DNA of 54,176 nt from Alkaliphilus sp. NP8 (GTDB taxonomy: Bacteria; Bacillota; Clostridia; Peptostreptococcales; Natronincolaceae), in NCBI GenBank assembly GCA_015978205.1, contig JADWMM010000036.1, forward strand, positions 1 to 54,176. Direction: 5' to 3'. The position numbers were made by a program, and so were the translations under genes. This document shows, piece by piece, positions 42,895 through 52,429 of this stretch. How positions within the stretch are numbered: the stretch's first letter is position 1; each line of letters opens with the position of its first letter. The notes beneath the pieces were generated by a model, which was not told the DNA's origin, did not search any database, and was given only the letters and a program-made list of their open reading frames with translations.

Positions 42895-43629
42895 ATGAAC
42901 GATGAAGAAATACGGTTAACCTTAGTAGAGCATCTAGGAGAACTAAGAAAAAGATTAATTATTTCTTGTTTAATGATTATTATAGGATCAATACTATGCT
43001 ATAATTATATAGATGTGATAGTAGATTTGATTGTAAAACCTGCCGAAGGATTAGAGTTTATCTATTTAAGTCCACCAGAGCTTTTTATAGCTTATATTAA
43101 AATATCATTAATTTTAGGTTTATTTGTAGCCTTGCCAATAGTTTTGTATCAAGTGTGGAAATTTATTAAACCAGGATTAAAAAAAGAAGAGCAGAAATAT
43201 GGTCTTATAGCTATATTTATGGGAATGTTTTTTCTTTTATTAGGTGTGGTTTTCGCATATTTTGTAATAATACCTATTTCTATTAACTTTTTTATAAAAA
43301 TGTCTGTAGATCAAGTTGAACCACTATTTTCTTTTGCTAATTATATTAGTTTTATAGGATCAATACTTTTAGCATTTGGAGTAGTGTTTGAATTACCGCT
43401 AATAGTTATACTATTGACTCAATTAGGTTTAGTTAAGCCTAGTACCTTTAGACAATATAGAAAATTAGTTATATTAGGAATATTTATACTTGCAGCGGTG
43501 CTAACACCGCCAGATATCGTTTCACAAAGTTTAATGGGATTCCCAATGATACTTTTATATGAATTAAGTATTGTAATTTCAAGTATGATATATAAAAAAA
43601 AGAAAGCTAAAATTGAAGAGGAATCTTAA
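42895..43629 (+). CDS. tatC: Twin-arginine translocase subunit TatC
   Basis: A 244-residue protein with six membrane helices. It begins E-H-L-G-E-L-R-K-R-L-I, the conserved cytosolic start of TatC, and has S-P-P-E-L-F near residue 60 and the R-K-L-V-I-L-G-I-F-I-L-A-A-V-L-T-P-P-D segment near 190-208. It recognises twin-arginine signals and works with TatA. A TatB gene is not seen; many Firmicutes use the two-part TatAC system. Confidence 0.95.
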   Translation: MNDEEIRLTLVEHLGELRKRLIISCLMIIIGSILCYNYIDVIVDLIVKPAEGLEFIYLSPPELFIAYIKISLILGLFVALPIVLYQVWKFIKPGLKKEEQKYGLIAIFMGMFFLLLGVVFAYFVIIPISINFFIKMSVDQVEPLFSFANYISFIGSILLAFGVVFELPLIVILLTQLGLVKPSTFRQYRKLVILGIFILAAVLTPPDIVSQSLMGFPMILLYELSIVISSMIYKKKKAKIEEES

Positions 43630-43655
43630 AAAATAAAAGTTTTTATGATTAATTT

Positions 43656-43684
43656 AAAAGTCTGCCTATGGCAGACTTTTAAAT
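43656..43684 (+). terminator. Terminator of tatAC
   Basis: AAAAGTCTGCC pairs with GGCAGACTTTT across a three-base loop. Confidence 0.85.
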
Positions 43685-43755
43685 TTCAACAAAAAAGGAT
43701 ATAATTTATATAGATAGATAAAATATCATAAAACAATAAATTAAGGTGGGATATT

Positions 43756-44745
43756 ATGAAACTTAAAACAATGAAAATATATATAATTTTGATTATTGTA
43801 TTTTCTATATTAGTAGCATGTTCAAAAAGTCCTAATTCAAGGATAGAAGAAGTCGATAAAGAAGCAAATTTAATTAAGGTATATACTACTTTTTATCCAT
43901 ACTATGACTTTGCTCAAAATATAGGAGAAAACAATATAGAGTTACATACAATAATACCTGCAGGATCTGAGCCTCATAGCTTTGAACCATCACTTAAAAC
44001 TATTGCAGAACTAGAAAATGCAGATGTTTTTATTTATAATGGATTAGGTATGGAGCCTTGGGCAGATAAAGTATTAAATATTTTAAAAGAAGATACATAT
44101 GTAGTAGAGGCGAGTAAAGCAGTTGATTTAATTAAATATAATGATAAGCTAGATACAGAAACTGAAGATAATCATGGACACGACCATGAAGAAGAAATTG
44201 AAGATAATCATGAACATGGAGACTATGATCCACATATTTGGGTAGATCCAGTCAATGCAATTCAGATTTCAGAAATGATAAAAGAAGCTTTTATAGAAGT
44301 AGATAACGATAATAAAAATATATATGAAGAAAATTTTCATAACTTTAAACAAGAATTAGAAGATTTAGATTTGGCTTTTAAAGAAGGGTTAGAAGATATT
44401 AGTAATAAAAAAATACTTGTATCTCATTCTGCTTTTAAATATTTAACTAATAGATATAATATAGAAGAGATTTCTGTTGCAGGAGTTTCTCCCCATGCAG
44501 AACCTACTCCTAGTAGATTAGCAGAATTAACTAAGGTTGCAAATAAGAATAAAATTAATTATATTTTTTTTGATGCACTATCAAGTGTAAAAACAGCAGA
44601 AGTTTTAGCCAATGAGGCTAACTTAGAAGTTTTAACTTTATATAATGTAGAAGGATTAACAGAAGATCAAAAAAATAGTAATGAAGATTATGTATCTCTT
44701 ATGTATAAAAATTTGGATACATTAAGGAAAGCTTTGGTGAAGTAA
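43756..44745 (+). CDS. znuA: Zinc ABC transporter substrate-binding lipoprotein
   Basis: A 329-residue lipoprotein. The signal peptide ends in the lipobox L-V-A-C with Cys22. The cluster-A-I fold of zinc/manganese binders follows: Y-T-T-F-Y-P-Y-Y-D-F, A-G-S-E-P-H-S-F-E-P, N-G-L-G-M-E-P-W, and D-P-H-I-W-V-D-P near 157-164. The His/Asp-rich loop before it (residues about 136-155) favours zinc over manganese. It hands zinc to the two downstream components. Stop codon is directly followed by the ATG of the ATPase gene. Confidence 0.92.
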   Translation: MKLKTMKIYIILIIVFSILVACSKSPNSRIEEVDKEANLIKVYTTFYPYYDFAQNIGENNIELHTIIPAGSEPHSFEPSLKTIAELENADVFIYNGLGMEPWADKVLNILKEDTYVVEASKAVDLIKYNDKLDTETEDNHGHDHEEEIEDNHEHGDYDPHIWVDPVNAIQISEMIKEAFIEVDNDNKNIYEENFHNFKQELEDLDLAFKEGLEDISNKKILVSHSAFKYLTNRYNIEEISVAGVSPHAEPTPSRLAELTKVANKNKINYIFFDALSSVKTAEVLANEANLEVLTLYNVEGLTEDQKNSNEDYVSLMYKNLDTLRKALVK

Positions 44746-45492
44746 ATGGAAAAAGTTTTAGAAGCAAAAAATATATACTTTGGATACGATAAAAACTATA
44801 TATTAGAAGATGCCAATTTAGATATTTATAAAGGTGACTTTTTAGGAATTGTGGGACCAAATGGTTCTGCAAAAAGCACTTTAATTAAAATTATGTTAGG
44901 AATTTTAAAACCGCAAAAAGGAAGCATTAAGATGTTAGATTCTCCAATTGAAAAATTTAATAATTGGGGAAAATTAGGCTATATATCTCAAAAAGTACGA
45001 GATTTTAACTCTTCATTTCCTGCAACTGTTGAAGAAGTAGTAGGAGCTAACTTATATAATAATATGGGATTTTTTAAATTTCTAAAGAAAGAGCATAAAT
45101 CAAGGATAAAAGAAGTTTTAGATATAGTAAATATGTCACAGTACCAAAATCATTTAGTGGGAAATTTATCTGGTGGACAACAGCAAAGAGTTTTTATAGC
45201 CCGTACTTTAATTAGTAATCCAGAAGTTATCTTTATGGATGAACCATTAGTTGGTGTAGATGTTAATTCTCAAGAACAATTTTATGGACTTATGGAGAAA
45301 TTAAATAAAGAATTAGGAATTACACTAGTTATGGTGTCTCATGATATAGGTGTTATTACTAATAGGGCAAATAGGGTAGCTTGTGTTGGTAATAAAAAAA
45401 TATTTGTACATTCCTCTAAAGATTTCAACGAACAGGAATATATAAAAGAGGTTTATGGAGAGAACTCTAGTTTGCTCCATCATAGACATTAA
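44746..45492 (+). CDS. znuC: Zinc ABC transporter ATP-binding protein
   Basis: A 248-residue ABC ATPase. The Walker A motif reads G-P-N-G-S-A-K-S-T, with alanine where most have glycine before the lysine. The signature L-S-G-G-Q-Q-Q-R, Walker B V-I-F-M-D-E-P and switch histidine (V-S-H-D) are normal. It powers zinc uptake with ZnuA and ZnuB. It starts at the base after the ZnuA stop codon. Its C-terminal H-H-R-H may bind metal. Confidence 0.92.
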   Translation: MEKVLEAKNIYFGYDKNYILEDANLDIYKGDFLGIVGPNGSAKSTLIKIMLGILKPQKGSIKMLDSPIEKFNNWGKLGYISQKVRDFNSSFPATVEEVVGANLYNNMGFFKFLKKEHKSRIKEVLDIVNMSQYQNHLVGNLSGGQQQRVFIARTLISNPEVIFMDEPLVGVDVNSQEQFYGLMEKLNKELGITLVMVSHDIGVITNRANRVACVGNKKIFVHSSKDFNEQEYIKEVYGENSSLLHHRH

Positions 45493-45567
45493 CACTAATT
45501 GTGTGTGTTTTTTATTAAATATTAAGTTTTAAATTGGATTGTAGATTGAAAAAGAAGGGGAATGAAA

Positions 45568-46380
45568 ATGCTTGAAATATTAAGTTATAGTTTTATGCAA
45601 AGAGCTTTTTTAGCAGGGATTTTGGTGGCTATTATTTGTCCTGCAATAGGAGTTTTTCTAGTTCTAAGAAGAATGTCTATGATAGGGGACACTTTATCTC
45701 ATGTAGCATTAGCAGGAGTTGCTGGTGGAATGTTAGGAGGAATTTATCCAATATACTCTGCTTTAGGTTTTTCCATTTTAGCTGCTGTAGTTATTGAAAA
45801 ACTTAGAAAGCAGTATGAACAGTATGCTGAACTTTCTATTGCGATTATGCTCTCAGCAGGAATAGGATTAGCTACAATATTTATAAGTTTAGGAAATTCA
45901 AGTTCAGCTATTTTTAGCTATTTATTTGGAAGTATAGGTCTTGTGTCTAATCACGATATTTTTATTATATTTATTTTAAGTTTATTAATTATTATTTCGA
46001 TAATTTTTTTATACAGGTCTTTATTTTACATGGCTTTTGATGAAGAAGCCGCAAGGCTAGCAGGAGTAAAGGTTAAATGGATAAATTTATATTTTATTAT
46101 TTTAGTTGCAATGACTATAGCAGTTTCTATGAGAATAGTAGGTGTTTTATTAGTATCGTCTCTTATGGTTATACCAGTAGCTACGAGTCTACAAATATGT
46201 AAAAGTTTCAAACAAACATTTATATATTCTATAATTTTTGGTGTACTATCTGTATTAATAGGTCTTATAGCATCTTTTTATGGTGATTTAGCTCCAGGAG
46301 GAACTATCGTAGTTTCATCAGTAGTAATTCTTTTCTTTGTTCTTATTTTAAAAGGTATTAAAAGAAAAATTAAATCATAA
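45568..46380 (+). CDS. znuB: Zinc ABC transporter permease
   Basis: A 270-residue membrane protein of the ABC-3 (ZnuB) family with seven or eight helices. It has R-R-M-S-M-I-G-D-T-L-S-H-V-A-L-A-G-V-A near residues 30-50, the usual family mark, and D-E-E-A-A-R-L-A-G-V near 155-165, the ATPase contact. ATG 45568 is chosen because AAGGGG (45555-45560) is only one base from the ATG at 45562. It follows znuC by 75 bases. No Zur-type operator is evident ahead of znuA. Confidence 0.92.
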   Translation: MLEILSYSFMQRAFLAGILVAIICPAIGVFLVLRRMSMIGDTLSHVALAGVAGGMLGGIYPIYSALGFSILAAVVIEKLRKQYEQYAELSIAIMLSAGIGLATIFISLGNSSSAIFSYLFGSIGLVSNHDIFIIFILSLLIIISIIFLYRSLFYMAFDEEAARLAGVKVKWINLYFIILVAMTIAVSMRIVGVLLVSSLMVIPVATSLQICKSFKQTFIYSIIFGVLSVLIGLIASFYGDLAPGGTIVVSSVVILFFVLILKGIKRKIKS

Positions 46381-46531
46381 TATATTTTGATATAATAATA
46401 ATTATCAACGGGAAAAACTTAGTTTAAATACAATTTTTAGGTATATTAAGTATAAGATGTAAAAAAAGATGTATTATAACTTTTCTAAATTAGAAATTAG
46501 TTTAATACATTATTTATTGGAGGAAGTGAAA

Positions 46532-47218
46532 ATGAAAAATAAAGATATTAGTATATTAAAAAAGGTTAATGTGCTTAAGGATTTAGATGATAAAGATTTA
46601 AAACAAATAATAAATGTAACTATAGAGAAAAGTCTACGTAAGGGTTCCATTATATTTATGGAAGGAGATAAAGGGGACGCATTTTATTTTATTAAATCTG
46701 GAAAAGTTAAGGTTAGTAAAACTAATACAGATGGTAGAGAGCTTATATTCACCATTCTTTCAGATGGAGATGTATTTGCAGAAGTTACGCTATTTAATGA
46801 TATTCCATATCCGGCGAATGCAGAAGTTTTAGAAGATGCGTGTATAGGTATGATACGAAATGAAGATTTTGAAAACTTAATTAAAAATAATACAGATATA
46901 GCACTGCATATTATTAAAATATTTAGTAAAAAATTATATAGCTCTCAGCAAAAAGTAAAGGAGTTAGCTTTGGGAGATACTTATTCAAGAACAGCCCAAA
47001 CAATTATAAAATTGGCACAAAATAATGGAAAAGAAAATTCTAATGGTATAGAAGTTAATTTAAGTATGTCTAGACAAGAATTAGCTAATTTAATAGGAAC
47101 TGCAAGAGAAACTGTGAGTAGAGCCTTAAGTCAATTTAAAAAAGAAGGATCAATAGATATAGATAGAAAAATAATAACTATAAAGAATATGGAAAAATTA
47201 AAAGCTTGGATAGAATAA
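46532..47218 (+). CDS. Crp/Fnr-family transcription regulator
   Basis: A 228-residue regulator. The cyclic-nucleotide-like beta barrel has F-M-E-G-D-K-G-D-A-F-Y-F-I-K-S-G-K-V-K-V, and the helix-turn-helix reads M-S-R-Q-E-L-A-N-L-I-G-T-A-R-E-T-V-S-R-A-L. The R-E-T-V-x-R residues are those that read TGTGA in E. coli CRP. There is no N-terminal cysteine cluster as in Fnr, so the signal is not an iron-sulfur cluster of that type. Start at ATG 46532 after TTGGAGGAAG. A perfect TGTGA-N6-TCACA palindrome lies at 47583-47606. Confidence 0.93.
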   Translation: MKNKDISILKKVNVLKDLDDKDLKQIINVTIEKSLRKGSIIFMEGDKGDAFYFIKSGKVKVSKTNTDGRELIFTILSDGDVFAEVTLFNDIPYPANAEVLEDACIGMIRNEDFENLIKNNTDIALHIIKIFSKKLYSSQQKVKELALGDTYSRTAQTIIKLAQNNGKENSNGIEVNLSMSRQELANLIGTARETVSRALSQFKKEGSIDIDRKIITIKNMEKLKAWIE

Positions 47219-47220
47219 AA

Positions 47221-47262
47221 TCAAAAAGTCTTAGAAGAAAAATATCTTCTAAGACTTTTTGA
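47221..47262. terminator. Bidirectional terminator
   Basis: TCAAAAAGTCTTAGAAGA pairs with TCTTCTAAGACTTTTTGA over six bases. It lies between the convergent Crp/Fnr and DUF1858 genes. Confidence 0.9.
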
Positions 47263-47281
47263 TTTCTATAAAAAAAATTAT

Positions 47282-47467
47282 TTAAGCATTAAGTTTTTTA
47301 ATAATTTGTTCAACATCTATTCCATGTACTGCTGCTGCTTGTTCTAAAGATTCCATTTGTGAAGAAGGACAACCAAGGCATCCCATACCAAATGACATTA
47401 AAATAGATGCAGCATTGGGCTTAATTTTCAAAATATCCCCTATAAGCATATCTTTAGTGATTTCCAT
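47282..47467 (-). CDS. DUF1858 redox-disulfide protein
   Basis: A 61-residue protein of the DUF1858 family (hybrid-cluster-protein-associated redox disulfide domain). It has the M-L-I-G-D-I-L start, G-M-G-C-L-G-C-P near residues 27-34 with a CxxC pair, and S-L-E-Q-A-A-A-V-H-G-I. The paired cysteines probably cycle between thiol and disulfide or bind a ligand; the role is not settled. AAGGAGG lies before the ATG at 47467. Its upstream region carries a Crp/Fnr-type palindrome, so control by the neighbouring regulator is likely. Confidence 0.9.
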   Translation of the reverse strand: MEITKDMLIGDILKIKPNAASILMSFGMGCLGCPSSQMESLEQAAAVHGIDVEQIIKKLNA

Positions 47468-47582
47468 AATAAAAACCTCCTTATTAATTAAGTATATTTG
47501 AGTAAATTAGTAAGTATTTATTTATTAACTTAAGTTTATTATAACCATAACCATAATCTTAATATATGAGTCAAATCACTTT

Positions 47583-47606
47583 AATATGTGATTTTTATCA
47601 CATATT
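47583..47606 (-). promoter_or_regulatory. Crp/Fnr-type operator
   Basis: A perfect palindrome AATATGTGA-N6-TCACATATT. It is the CRP-class consensus and fits the recognition helix (R-E-T-V-S-R) of the regulator at 46532-47218. On the minus strand TTGACT lies at about 47574-47569, some 20 bases from the centre, so the site would sit just upstream of a promoter for the DUF1858 gene. The rest of the gap holds nothing else clear. Confidence 0.75.
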
Positions 47607-47686
47607 ATTCTTTAGCGTATATTTAACAAAAAACTTGGCAAACTATTTTACAGAATACACTATTAAAGATAGGGAGATTAGTAAAA

Positions 47687-47887
47687 TTGATATTTCAAAG
47701 CCCAAAGGAATTTATACAATACTTAGATAAAGAAAAAAAATTTTTTAATAATGTAGATGAAATAAATAAATACAATCTAGAATCTATTATAGAACTTATT
47801 CAATACTATAACATTAAGGAATATAATAATATAATGTATAGTAAAAGAGAAATAAGAAATGAAATTAAAAAATATTTTTGTTGTTAA
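47687..47887 (+). CDS. Small hypothetical protein
   Basis: A 66-residue, helical, charged protein (many Lys, Glu, Asn, Ile) that ends in C-C. TTG start with AGGGAG ten bases ahead at about 47671-47676. I recognise no family. It starts about 80 bases from the Crp/Fnr palindrome and runs divergently from the DUF1858 gene, so it may share that control. No clear terminator follows. Confidence 0.45.
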   Translation: MIFQSPKEFIQYLDKEKKFFNNVDEINKYNLESIIELIQYYNIKEYNNIMYSKREIRNEIKKYFCC

Positions 47888-48037
47888 AAATGGCACTCTA
47901 AGTAAAATAATTAGTTTTAAATAAAAGATTAAGTAACAAATAATTGGATATATAATATATATATATGGTAGAATTATTTGGAGTATATTTAAATGATCCA
48001 AACCCCAAAATATTACATAAATTTAGGAGGAATTCAT

Positions 48038-48265
48038 ATGGCAAAAGAAGTTATAGTATATACAAGTTCTACATGACCACACTGTACTACAGTGAAAGAG
48101 TATCTTTCAGATAAGGGAACTGAGTTTACAGAAAAAAATATTCAAACTGATGCATCGGCTAGAAAAGAGCTAATGAAAAAAGGAATTATGGCTGTTCCTG
48201 TAGTTCAAGTTGATGAAGAAACAATTGTTGGATTCGACAAAGCTAAATTAGACGAATTATTATAA
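48038..48265 (+). CDS. Selenocysteine-containing glutaredoxin
   Basis: A 75-residue glutaredoxin/NrdH-like thioredoxin-fold protein when the in-frame TGA at 48074-48076 (codon 13) is read as selenocysteine. The active site is then T-U-P-H-C, in place of the usual C-P-H-C or C-P-Y-C. The start (K-E-V-I-V-Y-T-S-S), the cis-proline motif A-V-P-V-V-Q-V and the end ([12 protein letters not shown]) are all standard. AGGAGG lies seven bases before ATG 48038. Sec-glutaredoxins are known from clostridia. Frame, length and spacing are intact on both sides of the TGA, so a nonsense mutation is unlikely. Confidence 0.92.
48079..48114 (+). promoter_or_regulatory. Candidate SECIS region of the glutaredoxin
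   Basis: Directly after the TGA, two hairpins are possible: CACTGT with ACAGTG (loop ACT) and TGAAAGA with TCTTTCA (loop GTA), which overlap at their joint. Neither has the G-rich loop of the E. coli type, so which one serves SelB is open. Confidence 0.4.
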
Positions 48266-48280
48266 AAGAATAAACCAATA

Positions 48281-48313
48281 AATAAAAAGGAGATGGTACT
48301 ATCTCCTTTTTAT
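48281..48313. terminator. Bidirectional terminator
   Basis: AAAAAGGAGAT pairs with ATCTCCTTTTT over a short loop, between the convergent glutaredoxin and chemotaxis-receptor genes. Confidence 0.85.
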
Positions 48314-48327
48314 TTATAAAAAATATA

Positions 48328-50142
48328 CTATATACTATATTTTTTTAGTTCATTTTTAAAATTATTGATTAATGTTTCAAATAGACTTATATTATCGGAT
48401 AAATCCCCAACCTTTTCAGTGTATTGTGTTACTGTGGCACTCATCTCTTCTGATGCAGCAGAATTTTCTTGAGCAATAGATGCTAATGAATGAATATTCT
48501 CAATTACATTATTTAACCGATCTGTTTCGGAAGATAATTCATCTATTAATCGTACTATAACACTTGAAGTATTTAATATTTTATCAGTAGAGGCTTGATT
48601 ATTAATAGTTACCTTTTCCAAGGTTTGATTACTAGTTTCAAGTTGGTTGTACTGGGATTGTATTTTTTCTCCTAGAGCTTCTATTTGGTTTATAAATGAA
48701 ATAAGGTTAGTATTTATTTGTCCCACAGATTCTTTAGAGTGTTCGGCTAATTTTCGAATTTCTTGTGCAACTACAGTAAATCCTCTACCAGCTTCACCAG
48801 CTCCTGCAGCTTCGATAGCTGCATTAAGAGCTAAAAGGTTAGTTTGATCTGAAATAGCTTCTACAGTAGAGCTTATTTCCATAATCTTATTGGCTTGAGA
48901 AGATATCTCTTTACTTTGAATATTAACATCTGAGAAATTATCTTTTACGTTATTAATAAGTTCAGTAGTTTGTTTAATTTCATCAAAAGATTTTTGTAAT
49001 CCTCTGCTAGCTTCTTCTAGCTGATTTTTACTTTCAGTTTCTTCTTTAACAATATTAGATAATCTACTTACATATTCATCAAGTTGATAAACAGAATCAC
49101 CTGTTTCTTCAGCCTGACTAGTTGCACCTAAAGCAACTTCATGAACTACTGAGGAAATAGAATCTGAGAATTCTTTCATAGTTTGGGCAATTTCAGTAAA
49201 TTCCTCCATAAATTTTGTTAAATCGTCAGTACCACCTTTAAGGAATAGAAAATCCTTTTTTAGTACTTCTTTTGTATCGTTTAATGTATTAACTATACTT
49301 TCTATATTATCCTTTGTTTTTAAGGTAGTTTTACTTGCAAAGTCTCGTTTTTTAAGTTTTTCAATTTCATTATTTACTATATTAATAGGTTTTGTAACTA
49401 TAGAAGCTATTATGTAAGTAGATATAAAAGTAATTAAAGATATTATTATATTTGAAGTTAAATTAATATTGCTATTTGTAAATGTTAAAGCTAAAAAAGT
49501 AATAATGCTTGGAAGAATACTAATTTTTAAAGGTATACTTTTGAAAAATCCTAAACTAAATAACTTTGAAGAAACAACATTTATTACAGTGTCAGAAGAT
49601 TTTTCCACTTTTATATGAACTTTCATACTTTTTCTACCGTCTTCAAGAGTTCCTGAATCTAAAATGTTATATTCTAATTTTTCATTGAAAAATTCTGAAC
49701 TACCTTCTAATAAACCTAAGAAATAATCATAAAGACCACGTTTAGATATATAAGTAATTTCTATTTCTTTTTCATTAATATCTTTTGCAATTAATCTAGG
49801 AGGAGTAGCTCCTTTTATTAATCGTGTTAACTGACTATGTACATCATCCATCATCATTAAAAATCCTTTTAAACTATATCTTTCAAAATATGACGGGAAC
49901 CACTTATAAAATGAATTTATATTTTGCTTTCCTACTTTACGCCAAATTTCATTAGTAGACATATTTGTTAATTTAGAAACTTGGTTAAAAACTTCAAATA
50001 TTTCTTCATCATTTATATCCTCTAAAGGGGTTACTATTTTGTCTTTGTCCCAATCAATAGTTTGTAAAGCAGTGTCTATAGTGTTATCATCAAATATATT
50101 TCTTAAGCTATTCAACCAGGTTGATACGATTGTGCCTTTCAT
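48328..50142 (-). CDS. H-NOX-domain methyl-accepting chemotaxis protein
   Basis: A 604-residue receptor. Residues 1-185 form an H-NOX haem domain that opens M-K-G-T-I-V-S-T-W, with proximal His102, Pro115 and the Y-x-S-x-R motif (131-135) for haem propionates. Trp9, Asn74 and Tyr140, which hold bound oxygen in the Caldanaerobacter H-NOX, occupy the same positions. Two membrane helices (about 205-222, 230-249), a HAMP-like linker and a methyl-accepting signalling domain ([19 protein letters not shown]) follow. The sensor lies in the cytosol. It probably steers movement or differentiation by oxygen. ATAAGGAGGATT site. Confidence 0.95.
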   Translation of the reverse strand: MKGTIVSTWLNSLRNIFDDNTIDTALQTIDWDKDKIVTPLEDINDEEIFEVFNQVSKLTNMSTNEIWRKVGKQNINSFYKWFPSYFERYSLKGFLMMMDDVHSQLTRLIKGATPPRLIAKDINEKEIEITYISKRGLYDYFLGLLEGSSEFFNEKLEYNILDSGTLEDGRKSMKVHIKVEKSSDTVINVVSSKLFSLGFFKSIPLKISILPSIITFLALTFTNSNINLTSNIIISLITFISTYIIASIVTKPINIVNNEIEKLKKRDFASKTTLKTKDNIESIVNTLNDTKEVLKKDFLFLKGGTDDLTKFMEEFTEIAQTMKEFSDSISSVVHEVALGATSQAEETGDSVYQLDEYVSRLSNIVKEETESKNQLEEASRGLQKSFDEIKQTTELINNVKDNFSDVNIQSKEISSQANKIMEISSTVEAISDQTNLLALNAAIEAAGAGEAGRGFTVVAQEIRKLAEHSKESVGQINTNLISFINQIEALGEKIQSQYNQLETSNQTLEKVTINNQASTDKILNTSSVIVRLIDELSSETDRLNNVIENIHSLASIAQENSAASEEMSATVTQYTEKVGDLSDNISLFETLINNFKNELKKYSI

Positions 50143-50334
50143 ATTAAATCCTCCTTATATAATATTTTTAATATATACCCTGTAAAATTTGTAACAATCA
50201 CTATTATATCATTTTGATTATACCATAAAACCTGGATTTTCAAATAAAATGATTTTATGATGTGGCGGAATATTCAAAAATATGTTACAATAATGGGGAG
50301 TTGGAACAAAAACTGATTAACGGAGGGGTGTTAC

Positions 50335-52005
50335 ATGAGAACGGACGTACAAATTGCACAAGAAGCTAAAATGTTACCTATTAAAGAGATTGCTGGGGGT
50401 TTAGGGATTGAAGAAACTGAACTAGAGCTTTATGGAAATTATAAGGCGAAAGTATCATTAGATGTTTTTGACAGATTAAAAGATAAACCAGATGGGAAAC
50501 TAATATTAGTTACTGCTATAAATCCGACTCCAGCTGGCGAAGGAAAAACTACTACTAATGTAGGTTTAAGTATGGGGCTAAACAAAATAGGAAAGAAAAC
50601 TATGACAACACTTAGAGAGCCATCATTAGGACCAAACTTTGGAGTAAAAGGCGGGGCTGCAGGTGGTGGATATGCACAAGTAGTTCCTATGGAAGATATT
50701 AACCTTCATTTTACTGGAGATATTCATGCTATTACAACTGCTCATAATCTTTTAGCTGCATTATTAGATAACCACATGCATCAAGGAAATAAGTTGAATA
50801 TAGATTCTAGAAGAATAGAGTGGAGAAGAGTATTAGATATGAACGATCGTGCTCTTAGAAACATTGTAGTAGGCCTAGGAAAAAGAGGAGACGGTATACC
50901 TAGACAAGACGGTTTTGATATTACTGTTGCTTCTGAAATAATGGCCATACTTTGTTTAGCAACTAGTTTAGAAGATTTAAAAGAAAGAATAGGAAGAATG
51001 GTTGTAGCATATACATATGACAATCAGCCAGTAACTGTAGATCAATTAGATGCGACAGGAGCATTATCCCTATTACTTAAAGATGCAATTAAACCTAATT
51101 TAGTACAAACTTTAGAAAATACACCTGCATTTATACATGGTGGTCCATTTGCTAATATAGCACATGGTTGCAACAGTGTATTAGCTACTAAAATGGCATT
51201 GAAGCTTTCGGATTATGTAGTAACTGAAGCAGGCTTTGGTGCTGATTTAGGAGCAGAGAAATTCTTTGATATTAAATGTAGGTTTGCTGACTTAAAACCA
51301 GACTGTGCTGTTATAGTAGCAACAGTTAGAGCTCTTAAAAACCATGGTGGTGTTGCAAAGACAGATTTAAATGAAGAAAATTTAGAGGCTTTAAAATCTG
51401 GTTATGGTAACTTAGAAAAACATATAGAAAATGTTAAGAAGTTTGGAGTACCAGTAGTTGTGGCTATTAATAAATTCCCAACTGATACAGAAGCTGAACT
51501 TGATTTCTTACGTAAGCACTGTGCTGAAATGGGAGCGGAAGTAGTTCTTTCAGATGTATGGGCAAATGGTGGAGAAGGTGGAACTGAAATGGCTAAGAAA
51601 ATAGTTGAAGTTATAGAGTCTAAGCCATCTAACTTTAAGCCTATATATGATGTTAACTCTAGTATTGCTGAGAAAATCGGTACAATTGCAAAGGAAGTTT
51701 ACGGTGCAGATGGAGTTGACTTTGGTAAAACTGCTTTAAAACAAATAAAAAAATATGAAGATTTAGGAATGGATAAAATGCCTATTTGTATGGCGAAAAC
51801 TCAATATTCATTATCTGATGATCCATCATTATTAGGTAAACCATCAGGCTTTAGAGTTACAGTAAAGGAAATAAGATTATCAGCAGGAGCAGGTTTTCTA
51901 GTGGCATTAACTGGAGATATTATGACAATGCCAGGATTACCTAAGGTTCCAGCAGCTAATAATATGGATATTTTAGAAAATGGAGAGATTATAGGATTAT
52001 TTTAA
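50335..52005 (+). CDS. fhs: Formate-tetrahydrofolate ligase
   Basis: A 556-residue enzyme of standard length. It joins formate to tetrahydrofolate with ATP, the first methyl-branch step after formate in acetogenesis and a purine/glycine-related folate step in others. It has the P-loop [35 protein letters not shown], and [10 protein letters not shown] near the C-terminus. Single gene with GGAGGGG site and own terminator. In this window no other Wood-Ljungdahl genes occur. Confidence 0.97.
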   Translation: MRTDVQIAQEAKMLPIKEIAGGLGIEETELELYGNYKAKVSLDVFDRLKDKPDGKLILVTAINPTPAGEGKTTTNVGLSMGLNKIGKKTMTTLREPSLGPNFGVKGGAAGGGYAQVVPMEDINLHFTGDIHAITTAHNLLAALLDNHMHQGNKLNIDSRRIEWRRVLDMNDRALRNIVVGLGKRGDGIPRQDGFDITVASEIMAILCLATSLEDLKERIGRMVVAYTYDNQPVTVDQLDATGALSLLLKDAIKPNLVQTLENTPAFIHGGPFANIAHGCNSVLATKMALKLSDYVVTEAGFGADLGAEKFFDIKCRFADLKPDCAVIVATVRALKNHGGVAKTDLNEENLEALKSGYGNLEKHIENVKKFGVPVVVAINKFPTDTEAELDFLRKHCAEMGAEVVLSDVWANGGEGGTEMAKKIVEVIESKPSNFKPIYDVNSSIAEKIGTIAKEVYGADGVDFGKTALKQIKKYEDLGMDKMPICMAKTQYSLSDDPSLLGKPSGFRVTVKEIRLSAGAGFLVALTGDIMTMPGLPKVPAANNMDILENGEIIGLF

Positions 52006-52029
52006 TTTACAATGTATACTAGCAACTTA

Positions 52030-52070
52030 TATAACAAAAAAGTCTGGATAACTCCAGACTTTTTTGTTAT
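52030..52070. terminator. Terminator of fhs
   Basis: ATAACAAAAAAGTCTGGA pairs with TCCAGACTTTTTTGTTAT, a long perfect stem with a short loop and T-rich arm. Confidence 0.9.
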
Positions 52071-52186
52071 GATATAATCATTATATTACTATAAATAATA
52101 AGTGTTTTAAAATCCAGTTTGTAGTTTAAATTATATTTTTTTATTTATTAATAATTTAAACTTAATCTATACTAGAGGTGTTTATA

Positions 52187-52369
52187 TTGCCATTTATACT
52201 TCAAATTATAAATTCAATAACCGTTATACTTATGTTAGGAATACCCATAGTTATTACAGTAATATTTTTAAAAAAATTTGCTAATAAGCCAAAGAGTAAT
52301 GAAGATTATCTGTTGGAAAAGATAAGAGAGCTAGAAAATCGTATTAAATACTTAGAAGATAACCAATAA
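52187..52369 (+). CDS. Small membrane protein with coiled-coil tail
   Basis: A 60-residue protein with one hydrophobic helix (residues 4-30) and a charged helix at the end (Y-L-L-E-K-I-R-E-L-E-N-R-I-K-Y-L-E-D), which looks like a short coiled coil. I take the TTG at 52187 as start, six bases after AGAGGTG; the GTG at 52178 is part of that site. I recognise no family with confidence. It lies 60 bases ahead of trpS and may share its transcript. Confidence 0.6.
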   Translation: MPFILQIINSITVILMLGIPIVITVIFLKKFANKPKSNEDYLLEKIRELENRIKYLEDNQ

Positions 52370-52429
52370 TACAAATATATAAATAATATAATATAGTATA
52401 ATGAAGAGCTACATATAGGAGGTAAACGT

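Noticed and set aside
45489..45515. Terminator between znuC and znuB
   Set aside because: AACAC/GTGTT gives a very short stem; it may only reduce readthrough, and operon structure speaks for a joint transcript.
52370..52429. T-box leader ahead of trpS
   Set aside because: The gap is only 60 bases and has no T-box sequence or antiterminator.
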